A stretch of 64,000 bases of DNA from an uncultured Christensenella sp. (GTDB taxonomy: Bacteria; Bacillota; Clostridia; Christensenellales; Borkfalkiaceae), in the NCBI GenBank assembly GCA_910585595.1, contig CAJUET010000009.1:14575-78574 (forward strand), written 5' to 3'. The first letter of the stretch is position 1; each line of letters begins with the position of its first letter. Shown here one piece after another: positions 8,392 through 15,814 of this stretch. Made by a program: the position numbers and the translations under genes. Below the pieces are notes generated by a model, which saw nothing but the letters and a program-made list of their open reading frames with translations, was not told where the DNA came from and did no database searches.

Positions 8392-10805
8392 AGAAGCAGT
8401 TTTCGATTACGGGCATGACCTGCGCCGCATGTTCTTCGGGCATCGAGCGCACGGTCAAAAAACTTGAAGGCGTGAATGCCTGTTCGGTATCGCTGATGGG
8501 CGCGAGCATGACGGCGGAGTTCGATTCCGAAAAGGTGACGGCGGAAGAGATCGTTTCCGCGGTAAAGGCTTTGGGGTACGGCGCGTATGATTACCAAAAA
8601 CAGCCTCGGAATAAAAAGAAGGGGCTGACTTTTCCGTTGCGGTTTTTCCTCTCGCTTGCGCTCTTGATCGTTGAGATGTATTTCTCAATGGGGCATATGA
8701 TATCCGATAGAATCGTACCGCACGGTTGGTGGAATATCGCGCCGCAAATCGTTTTAACGCTTGCGATTCTGGGCCTCAATTATCAGTACTTCATAAGCGG
8801 CGTGCGATCGGCAGTCAAGCTCGTTCCGAACATGGATACGCTCGTAACATTGGGCGCGGGCGTTTCCTTTGTTTACAGCGTGGTCGTTGCTTCGCTCGAT
8901 TCCGCGACCCACGCACTCTTTTTCGAATCGGCGGCAATGATCGTCACCCTTGTCACGCTCGGCAAATGGCTTGAAGACAAGAGCAAAAAGCGGACGGGGC
9001 GGGAGATCGAAAAGCTATTATCCCTTGCGCCCGATACGGTAAGGATCGAGCGGGACGGCGAAGAGGTGAGCGTTCCGCTTTCCGAAGTCGCAGAGGGGGA
9101 TATGTTGATCGTAAAGCAGGGCGAGTCGATTGCTGCGGACGGCGTTATTTTGGAGGGTCATGGTTTTGCGGACGAAGCGGCGGTCACGGGCGAAAGCCTG
9201 CCCGTGGAGCTTGGCGCGGGACAAAAGGCGGTCAGTGCGTCCGTACTCAAAAGCGGGTATCTTAAAATCAAAGCGGAGAAGGTGGGAGAAGACACCATGC
9301 TTGCCGGCATTATCCGTATGGTGCGGGAGGCGGGCGCAAGCAAGGCGCCCATTCAGAAGCTTGCCGATAAGGTCGCGGCGTGGTTCGTACCGATCGTGCT
9401 TGCGCTTGCGGTTATCACGCTTTCCGTTTGGTTGATCGTAACGCATGAAGTGTATACGGCGTTTAACTACGCCGTCAGCGTGATCGTCATTTCCTGCCCC
9501 TGTGCGTTGGGGCTTGCAACGCCCGTTGCGGTGATGGCGGCATCGGGGCGGGGCGCTTCCATGGGCGTACTCTTTAAGAATGCAGAGGCGATCCAGCGTG
9601 CGGCGTCGGTCGGAACGGCGCTCCTCGATAAAACGGCAACGCTGACCGAGGGCAAGCCCCGCGTCGTGTTTTACGAGAGTTACGTCGGCGAAAAGGCGAA
9701 AGAAATCGCCTATGCGATCGAAAGCAAGCTCAATCATCCGCTTGCGGACTGCATTGCAAACTTCTGCAAAGAGGGAAGTTCGGAGGCGGAAGTCGAATAT
9801 CTTGCGGGTATGGGCGCCCGTGGCATTTTAAGTGGAAAAACTTACTTCCTCGGCAACGACAGGCTCATGCGGCATATCGGCGTAACGTTTGACGAGGAGA
9901 CGTTCGGGAAGCTCTCGAAAGAGGGGAAGACGGTGCTGTTTTTGGCGGATAGCAAAAAAACGCTTGCGCTTTTTGCGCTTGCCGATACTCTGAAAGAGGG
10001 GAGCAAAGAAGCGGTCAAGGAACTGAATGCGCTGTGCGGAAAGGTCGTCATGCTCACGGGCGATAACCGCTCCTGCGCCGAATACATCGCTGAGGAGGCG
10101 GGTATTTCCAAAAGCTGCGTATATGCGGAAGTGCTTCCCGAGGATAAACTCAAATCCGTACAAAGGGAAATACGGGAGAACGCGGGGCTTCCGAAACGCG
10201 CCCGCCGCGCGGTGATGATGGTGGGCGACGGAATCAACGACGCGCCTGCGCTTAAAGAAGCGGACATCGGGTTTGCAATGGGAAACGGCACGGATATTGC
10301 CATTGAAAGCGCTGACGCGGTGCTTGTAAATGGCAATTTGAAGGGGGCGGGAAGGGCGCTGCGCCTTGCCCGCAAGACTATGCGCATTATGAAAGAGAAT
10401 CTCTTTTGGGCGTTCTTTTATAATTGCGTGGGGATCCCAGTTGCGGCGGGCTGCTTCGCGATCATGGGATTTGCGCTCAATCCCATGATCGCGGCGGCGT
10501 GCATGAGTCTTTCTTCGCTGTTTGTGGTGGGGAATGCTCTGCGGCTTACGGTATTCGAAAAGAGAAAAAATAAAAATAATCAATCGGAGGAAGGTATGAA
10601 ATTAACTTTAAAGATCGAAGGCATGATGTGCGGGCACTGCGAAAAGCGCGTCAAAGACGCGTTGGAAGGGGTGGAAGGCGTCCTGTCGGCGGAGGCGAAC
10701 CATAAAAAGAAACGCGCCGTCGTAACGCTTGAAAAGGAAACAGACCACGCGCTATTTATTGACGCCGTAAAAGAGGCGGGGTACGAAGTAAAGGGGATCG
10801 AATAA
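8388..10805 (+). CDS. copA: Copper-exporting P1B-type ATPase with C-terminal CopZ-like domain
   Basis: An 805-residue inner-membrane Cu(I) pump. It has an N-terminal heavy-metal domain (GMTCAAC, Cys12/Cys15), membrane helices, actuator motif TGES, ion site SCPCALG, the phosphorylated aspartate Asp414, NHPLA, TGDN and GDGINDAP. Two things are odd. The phosphorylation motif reads DKTAT, not the near-invariant DKTGT. After the last membrane helix a second heavy-metal domain (GMMCGHC, Cys748/Cys751) is joined by a short basic, Asn-rich linker that looks like a former intergenic spacer, with a GGAGGAAGG site and ATG (10596) inside it. The tail therefore looks like a captured copZ chaperone gene. 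It follows csoR in one operon. Confidence 0.93.
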   Translation: MKKQFSITGMTCAACSSGIERTVKKLEGVNACSVSLMGASMTAEFDSEKVTAEEIVSAVKALGYGAYDYQKQPRNKKKGLTFPLRFFLSLALLIVEMYFSMGHMISDRIVPHGWWNIAPQIVLTLAILGLNYQYFISGVRSAVKLVPNMDTLVTLGAGVSFVYSVVVASLDSATHALFFESAAMIVTLVTLGKWLEDKSKKRTGREIEKLLSLAPDTVRIERDGEEVSVPLSEVAEGDMLIVKQGESIAADGVILEGHGFADEAAVTGESLPVELGAGQKAVSASVLKSGYLKIKAEKVGEDTMLAGIIRMVREAGASKAPIQKLADKVAAWFVPIVLALAVITLSVWLIVTHEVYTAFNYAVSVIVISCPCALGLATPVAVMAASGRGASMGVLFKNAEAIQRAASVGTALLDKTATLTEGKPRVVFYESYVGEKAKEIAYAIESKLNHPLADCIANFCKEGSSEAEVEYLAGMGARGILSGKTYFLGNDRLMRHIGVTFDEETFGKLSKEGKTVLFLADSKKTLALFALADTLKEGSKEAVKELNALCGKVVMLTGDNRSCAEYIAEEAGISKSCVYAEVLPEDKLKSVQREIRENAGLPKRARRAVMMVGDGINDAPALKEADIGFAMGNGTDIAIESADAVLVNGNLKGAGRALRLARKTMRIMKENLFWAFFYNCVGIPVAAGCFAIMGFALNPMIAAACMSLSSLFVVGNALRLTVFEKRKNKNNQSEEGMKLTLKIEGMMCGHCEKRVKDALEGVEGVLSAEANHKKKRAVVTLEKETDHALFIDAVKEAGYEVKGIE
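10596..10805 (+). CDS. Possible separate CopZ from an internal start in copA
   Basis: ATG 10596-10598 (Met737 of CopA) is preceded by CGGAGGAAGG at ideal spacing. It would give a 69-residue protein identical to a free CopZ copper chaperone, with MKLTLKIEGMMCGHC at its N-terminus. An A6 run at 10565-10570 lies just before it. Adding one A there would end CopA at an in-frame TAA, so slippage could also give a pump without the tail. Whether the free form is made cannot be told from sequence alone. Confidence 0.4.
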   Translation: MKLTLKIEGMMCGHCEKRVKDALEGVEGVLSAEANHKKKRAVVTLEKETDHALFIDAVKEAGYEVKGIE

Positions 10806-10835
10806 TCGTTTCGTCAAAACATTTTCATAATCGAC

Positions 10836-10885
10836 AGAATACAGCAACATGCGCGGGTGCGCATATGATAAAATCGCTGTATTCT
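10836..10885 (+). promoter_or_regulatory. Promoter-operator region of the ArsR-type gene
   Basis: A perfect inverted repeat AGAATACAGC (10836-10845) with GCTGTATTCT (10876-10885) encloses a second one, ATGCGC (10849-10854) with GCGCAT (10859-10864). A likely -10, TATGAT, lies at 10864-10869. The symmetry suggests autoregulation by the dimeric repressor encoded next. Confidence 0.6.
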
Positions 10886-10903
10886 ATCACGGGGTGAGAA
10901 GAT

Positions 10904-11242
10904 ATGACGGAAACTTTGCTTTTGGATAAACGCACGCAGGGCATGGTGGAAAGCTATGTTCCGGAAGGGGAAGTGCTTTGGCACCTCGTGCGCTTCTTTT
11001 CGGTGTTTTCCGATAATACGCGTTTAAGGATATTATCCGCGCTTGCGATCAGTGAAATGTGCGTTACCGATATTTCGCGCGTGCTCGATATTAACCAGAC
11101 GACCGTGTCGCACCAGTTGCGGTTTTTAAAAGACGCAGGGCTCGTCACTGCCGACCGACACGGAAAGGTCATTTTTTATTCCTTAAAGAGCGAAATCGTG
11201 AACGACGTGCTCTTGAAGGGCGTAGAATTTTTGGGGTACTGA
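10904..11242 (+). CDS. ArsR/SmtB-family metal-responsive repressor
   Basis: A 112-residue winged-helix protein. The helix-turn-helix reads CVTDISRVLDINQTTVSHQLRFLKDAGLV (about residues 49-77) and is followed by the wing GKVIFYSL. EMCVTD corresponds to the ELCxCD metal-binding helix of CadC/ArsR but keeps only the first cysteine, so the ligand set and the metal cannot be read from this. GGGGTGAG precedes the ATG. The gene stands alone between the copper operon and a terminator, with an inverted repeat at its promoter. No transporter gene of its own is adjacent, so it may simply control itself or distant genes. Confidence 0.85.
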   Translation: MTETLLLDKRTQGMVESYVPEGEVLWHLVRFFSVFSDNTRLRILSALAISEMCVTDISRVLDINQTTVSHQLRFLKDAGLVTADRHGKVIFYSLKSEIVNDVLLKGVEFLGY

Positions 11243-11244
11243 GT

Positions 11245-11282
11245 AAAAGCGGTTCTCGGAAAATTTCCGAGAACCGCTTTTT
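11245..11282. terminator. Bidirectional terminator, arsR / ttcA-like
   Basis: A long near-perfect palindrome (AAAAGCGGTTCTCGGAAA and its complement) with T-rich ends on both strands, between convergent genes. Confidence 0.85.
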
Positions 11283-11312
11283 ATTTTTCATATATCAATA
11301 TCAGAACTACGT

Positions 11313-12176
11313 TTAATAATCTTCCGTAAAAAAGTGTTTTACCCCGTCTTTGTCCTTATAGGCGATCACCGTTTTAAGCGTTACGTTTTCCACGCTCTTG
11401 AAAATATTCTGTTCGATTTCGGGATCTTCCGAGGCGAGCGAATGAATGAGTTTCTTGACCTTTTGCCGTTTCGATTCCGTGTCCGCGGAGGTTTGGTTTT
11501 CCAAGGCTTCGGTGAACTTACAGGCGCACTGTAAAAAATGCAAGCTGTTATAGTCTCGCCATGCTTTGATATGCTCTTCGCGGATAAAATACATCGGTCG
11601 GATCAGTTCCATTCCCTCGAAGTTCGTGCTTTTAAGTTTGGGCATCATCGTCTGTACCTGTGCGCCGTAGAGCATACCCATTAAAATCGTTTCGATCACG
11701 TCGTCGTAATGATGTCCGAGGGCGATTTTATTGCAGCCCAGATCTTTTGCTTTGAGATAGAGGTGTCCGCGCCTCATTCTGGCGCAGATATAACAAGGGG
11801 ATTTTTCGATACGGAACACGTTTTCGAAGATGTCCGTTTCGAAAACGGTCAAGGGGATATTCAGCATTTCCGCGTTGCGCTCGATGATTTCGCGGTTTTC
11901 CTTTTTGTAACCGGGATCCATGACCATAAATACGAGCTCGAACGGGAACTTATTGTGCCTCTTTAATTCCTGAAAAAGCTTTGCCATTAAAAAAGAATCT
12001 TTTCCGCCCGAAATGCAGACGGCAATTTTATCGTTCGGAGCGATCAAGCCGTATTTTACGATCGCCTTTGCAAAGGGAGTGAAGAGCTTTTTATGGAATT
12101 TCTTTTTGATGCTTTCCTCTGCGCGCTGCGCCGTTTCTTCCCGTGCGACGCTTTCAGCCGAAATTTCTTTTTTCAT
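11313..12176 (-). CDS. TtcA-family tRNA thiolation enzyme (PP-loop ATPase)
   Basis: A 287-residue N-type ATP-pyrophosphatase. The PP-loop SGGKDS is at residues 56-61. The paired cysteines of CYICARMRRG and the later QCAC match the [4Fe-4S]-binding cysteines of TtcA, and GHHYDDVIETILM is the second conserved block. TtcA makes 2-thiocytidine at position 32 of some tRNAs. Paralogues of the same fold act on other tRNA positions, so the exact base is not certain. It overlaps the upstream tcdA-like gene by 4 nt, pairing two tRNA-modifying enzymes. Confidence 0.85.
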   Translation of the reverse strand: MKKEISAESVAREETAQRAEESIKKKFHKKLFTPFAKAIVKYGLIAPNDKIAVCISGGKDSFLMAKLFQELKRHNKFPFELVFMVMDPGYKKENREIIERNAEMLNIPLTVFETDIFENVFRIEKSPCYICARMRRGHLYLKAKDLGCNKIALGHHYDDVIETILMGMLYGAQVQTMMPKLKSTNFEGMELIRPMYFIREEHIKAWRDYNSLHFLQCACKFTEALENQTSADTESKRQKVKKLIHSLASEDPEIEQNIFKSVENVTLKTVIAYKDKDGVKHFFTEDY

Positions 12177-12868
12177 CTGACACCTGTTAGATCCTTGATG
12201 ACTTCTCCTGCGATAATGAGCCCCGCGACGGAGGGAACAAAAGCGTTGCTCGCGGGGACGCGGGGTTCCGTAGCGACGGGCTTTTTCGGTTCCTCTTTGG
12301 AATAAACGACTTTGAGGCGCCCGATTCCGCGTTTTTTTAATTCTCTGCGCATGACCTTTGCAAGCGGACAGACCGAAGTTTCAAAAATGTCCGCGACCTC
12401 GAAAGCGGCGGGGTCGAGCTTGTTTCCTGCCCCCATACAGCTGATGACAGGAACGCCGCATTCTACGGCGTTTTCCGCGATTAAAAGCTTGCCCGTGACC
12501 GTATCGATCGCGTCTACGATATAGTCGAACGGCGAAAAATCAAACCCGTCTTGCGTATCGGGCATATAAAAAATTTTATGCGCGGTTACTTTGCAATCTG
12601 GGTTGATTTCCAGAATGCGCTCTGCGGCGGCGTCGACTTTGTATTTGCCGACCGTTTTATGCGTTGCGATGATTTGACGGTTGATGTTCGTCAAACATAC
12701 TTTGTCGTGGTCGATAAGATCGATCGCGCCCACGCCCGACCGTGCAAGGGCTTCTACCGTAAAGCCGCCCACGCCGCCGATCCCGAAAACCGCCACGCGC
12801 GACGAAGAAAGCCTTTCCATGGCTTTTTTACCGAATAATAATTCCGTTCTTGAAAATTGATCGAGCAT
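12173..12868 (-). CDS. tcdA: tRNA threonylcarbamoyladenosine dehydratase (TcdA/CsdL)
   Basis: A 231-residue E1/ThiF-like protein. The ATP-binding GIGGVGG is at residues 29-35, followed by DLIDHDKVCLTNINRQ and DAIDTVTGK, all typical of TcdA. It cyclises t6A37 in ANN-decoding tRNAs using ATP. GAGGTC precedes the ATG. It is the first gene of a two-gene operon with the ttcA-like gene and is divergent from uvrC. Confidence 0.9.
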   Translation of the reverse strand: MLDQFSRTELLFGKKAMERLSSSRVAVFGIGGVGGFTVEALARSGVGAIDLIDHDKVCLTNINRQIIATHKTVGKYKVDAAAERILEINPDCKVTAHKIFYMPDTQDGFDFSPFDYIVDAIDTVTGKLLIAENAVECGVPVISCMGAGNKLDPAAFEVADIFETSVCPLAKVMRRELKKRGIGRLKVVYSKEEPKKPVATEPRVPASNAFVPSVAGLIIAGEVIKDLTGVR

Positions 12869-12895
12869 ATTCTGACCTCGTAAACCGACAGATCA

Positions 12896-12924
12896 ATGAT
12901 AGCAGTTTTTTTTACGGTTGTCAA
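12896..12924 (-). promoter_or_regulatory. Promoter of tcdA-ttcA
   Basis: On the minus strand TTGACA (12924-12919), 17 bp, TATCAT (12901-12896). A leader of about 25 nt with a ribosome site follows. Confidence 0.8.
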
Positions 12925-12959
12925 TGATTCCGAATTTATAAAATTTCCGTTGCAATCTC

Positions 12960-12988
12960 TTGAAAAATACGGATAAAACGTGTATAAT
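12960..12988 (+). promoter_or_regulatory. uvrC promoter, leaderless layout
   Basis: TTGAAA (12960-12965), 17 bp, TATAAT (12983-12988). The GTG start at 12997 lies 8 nt further on, so the transcript should begin within a nucleotide or two of the start codon. Confidence 0.8.
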
Positions 12989-12996
12989 AAAAATAA

Positions 12997-14799
12997 GTGA
13001 GCGACCTGAAGGAAAAACTCAAACTGCTGCCCGATTCCCCGGGCGTGTATATCATGCTCGATAAAGAGGGGACGGTCATCTACGTCGGCAAGGCGCGCGT
13101 ATTGAAGAACCGCGTGCGCCAGTATTTTCATACTTCCGAAAAGCCCGTAAAGGTCAGGAGCATGGTCGAGAATATCGCCGACTTTTCCTATATCGTCGCG
13201 CCGAGCGAGGTGGACGCGCTCGCACTCGAAAATACGCTCATTAAAAAGCATAAGCCCAAGTACAACATTCTTCTCAAAGACGATAAGACGTATCCCTATA
13301 TCAAAGTGCACACGCGGGAGGAGTTTCCGCATATCTCCGTTACCCGACGCATCAAAAAGGACGGCAGGTATTTCGGACCGTTCATGGGAGGGATCAGCTG
13401 TAAGGATATCGTCGATATTGCGGCAAAGGCCTACAATATCCGCACTTGCGTAACGCCGATCGGCAAACAAAAAAAGCCCTGTCTCAATTATCACTTAAAG
13501 AGATGCCTTGCACCCTGCGCGGGGTATGTTACGAAAGAGGAATATGCAGAGCGCGTAGAAAAGACGCTTTCCTTTTTATCGGGCAACTACGAGGACGCGG
13601 AACGGCTCTTAAAGGAAAAGATGAAGCAGTTTGCAGACGAGGAGCAGTTCGAGCTTGCTCTTGCCGCACGCGATAAAATCGCCATGCTCAAGCGTTTGGG
13701 GGGCAGAAGGATAACTTCCATGCCGCGGGACGTGGACGCGGATATCTGGGCGATCTCCTCGAACGGGCTTTACGCCGCCGTGTCCCTTCTCGTAACACGC
13801 AAAGGAGTTATGCAGGGCGCGAGAACCTTTTCCCTCGAAGAGGGCGCGGGAGAGGGGAGCGAGACGTTCACGAGCGTTTTAACGCAGTACTATTCCTCGC
13901 ACGAAGTTCCGCATGAACTTATTTTGAGCGCGGAGGCGGACGACGATCTTTTGACTTCTTTTTTACGGGAGAAGCGCGAAGGGAATCTGACGATCACCCG
14001 TCCGAAGCTGGGGGTCAAAAAAGAACTTCTCGATATGGCGGAGAAGAACGCAAAGGAATACCTCGACAAGTCCGTTTCGCAGATCCGTCATAAGAACGAC
14101 ATGACGAAGAATGCCTGCGAAAGACTTCAAACGCTTTTGGGATTAAAACGCTATCCCAAGCGCATAGAGTGCTACGACATTTCGAACATTTCGGGCGTGG
14201 ACAAGGTGGGGTCTATGGTCGTGTTCACGGACGGGGAGGCGGATAAATACGAATACCGCCGCTTCAGAATCAAGACGGTGGAGGGGGCGGACGACTTTGC
14301 TTCCCTGAGGGAAGTTTTGGAACGCCGCCTTAAAAAGCTCGGCACGGAGGAAGAGGAGAGATTTGCAAAACCGCAGCTGATCGTCATCGACGGCGGCAAG
14401 GGGCAGCTCTCCGCCGTCAGGGAAATCTTTGACCGTTTGGGAGTCGGAGACATCGATTTAGTCGCGCTTGCAAAACAGGAAGAGGAGATTTTCACGCTCA
14501 GTTCCTCTGAGAGCGTAAGGCTCAAAAAAAGCGACTATGCGCTCAGAACGTTGCAGCGTATCCGCGATGAGGCGCACCGCTTTGCGATCACCTATTTCCG
14601 CAATCTGCATTCCAAACGGAATTTGAGCTCCGTGCTCGACGAGATCGAAGGGGTCGGTAAGCAAAAGCGGATCGCACTGCTTGAAAAATTCAAGTCGATC
14701 GATAAAATCATGCAGGCAAGCGAAGAGGAACTTTGCTCCTGCGAGGGGATCGGCAGGGAGCTTGCTCTTCGTATCAGAGAATATTTTCAAAAGTTGTAA
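12997..14799 (+). CDS. uvrC: Excinuclease ABC subunit C
   Basis: A 600-residue UvrC. It has an N-terminal GIY-YIG nuclease (PGVYIML to VIYVGKARVLKNRVRQYF), a UVR segment around residues 200-230, the RNase H-like second nuclease (CYDISNISG and VIDGGKGQLSAV) and a C-terminal helix-hairpin-helix pair (ILDEIEGVG-like, CEGIGRELALRI). It makes the dual incision in nucleotide excision repair with UvrAB. The GTG start is the only one that keeps the N-terminal nuclease whole; no ribosome site precedes it because the -10 box is 8 nt away. hprK follows 82 bp after the stop. Confidence 0.96.
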   Translation: MSDLKEKLKLLPDSPGVYIMLDKEGTVIYVGKARVLKNRVRQYFHTSEKPVKVRSMVENIADFSYIVAPSEVDALALENTLIKKHKPKYNILLKDDKTYPYIKVHTREEFPHISVTRRIKKDGRYFGPFMGGISCKDIVDIAAKAYNIRTCVTPIGKQKKPCLNYHLKRCLAPCAGYVTKEEYAERVEKTLSFLSGNYEDAERLLKEKMKQFADEEQFELALAARDKIAMLKRLGGRRITSMPRDVDADIWAISSNGLYAAVSLLVTRKGVMQGARTFSLEEGAGEGSETFTSVLTQYYSSHEVPHELILSAEADDDLLTSFLREKREGNLTITRPKLGVKKELLDMAEKNAKEYLDKSVSQIRHKNDMTKNACERLQTLLGLKRYPKRIECYDISNISGVDKVGSMVVFTDGEADKYEYRRFRIKTVEGADDFASLREVLERRLKKLGTEEEERFAKPQLIVIDGGKGQLSAVREIFDRLGVGDIDLVALAKQEEEIFTLSSSESVRLKKSDYALRTLQRIRDEAHRFAITYFRNLHSKRNLSSVLDEIEGVGKQKRIALLEKFKSIDKIMQASEEELCSCEGIGRELALRIREYFQKL

Positions 14800-14881
14800 A
14801 ATGGTAAATATATAAAGTACGGATTTGGCAAAGAGAACGGCGCTGCCGAAACGCTTAAAATCGCGGGAGAGAGGGAATAAA

Positions 14882-15811
14882 ATGATCAACAATATAATAC
14901 TGCCGCAAGAAACGGTCATGCTCGATAAGTTTGCTTCCGAGCTGAATTTCGAAATGCTCTATGCGGGCAGGGGAATGATAAGTCTTTCGAGTATCAGTGT
15001 AGACCGTCCGGGACTTCGGCTTGCGGGATTTTTCAGTTACTTCGATACAAAGCGTATTCTCGTGATCGGGCTCACCGAGCACGAATATCTCCATTCGTGC
15101 TCTTCGGAAGAGCGCAAGGATAAAATAAAGAAACTCTTCGGCTGCGGCGAGATTCCCTGCATCGTGTTCTCGCGCGATCTACCCGTGTTTCCAGAATTTA
15201 TGGAGTGCGCGAGGGAGGCGTATACGCCCGTATTCCGTTCGAGCAAAATGACGACCTCCGTCATTGCCGATCTGTTCGTTTATTTGAGTCGCCTGCTTGC
15301 GCCCACGGCTACCGTGCACGGAGTGCTTCTCGACGTGTTGGGCGTCGGGATCATGCTTACCGGCAAGAGCGGAGTGGGCAAGAGCGAAACGGCGGTGGAA
15401 CTTATTAAGCGCGGACACCGCCTTGTCGCGGACGACTCCGTGCTCATTCGCAAAATCGAAAACGAGCTTGTAGGCACCGCTCCCGATAAGATCCGTTATT
15501 TTATGGAACTTAGGGGAATCGGCATGATCAACGTAAAAAATATGTACGGTTCGGGCGCGATCATGAACGAGAAGGAAATCGAGTTTATCATGGAAATGCG
15601 GCCGTGGGAGAACGGAAAGGCATACGACAGACTGGGCGATCAAAACGACTTCGAAGAAATTTTGGGCGTTAAAATTCCAAAGCTTCTGATCCCCGTCAGC
15701 CCCGGTCGGAATCTTGCCATTTTGATCGAGGTTGCGGCAAGAAACCAGCGTTTGAAGAGTATGGGCTACGATGCGACGCAAGAGCTCATCGAAAGGACGA
15801 TCGGAAGATAA
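14882..15811 (+). CDS. hprK: HPr kinase/phosphorylase
   Basis: A 309-residue bifunctional enzyme that phosphorylates Ser46 of HPr and reverses it, the switch for carbon catabolite repression in Firmicutes. His146 (TVHG), the P-loop GKSGVGKS (residues 161-168), LVADDSV and the signature LRGIGMINVKNMYG are present. I start at ATG 14882, not the longer frame from 14825, because the family begins at about this point and a GAGAGGG lies before it. It links this strain's sugar locus downstream to global CcpA-type control, though no PTS genes are in the window. Confidence 0.94.
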   Translation: MINNIILPQETVMLDKFASELNFEMLYAGRGMISLSSISVDRPGLRLAGFFSYFDTKRILVIGLTEHEYLHSCSSEERKDKIKKLFGCGEIPCIVFSRDLPVFPEFMECAREAYTPVFRSSKMTTSVIADLFVYLSRLLAPTATVHGVLLDVLGVGIMLTGKSGVGKSETAVELIKRGHRLVADDSVLIRKIENELVGTAPDKIRYFMELRGIGMINVKNMYGSGAIMNEKEIEFIMEMRPWENGKAYDRLGDQNDFEEILGVKIPKLLIPVSPGRNLAILIEVAARNQRLKSMGYDATQELIERTIGR

Positions 15812-15814
15812 CTG

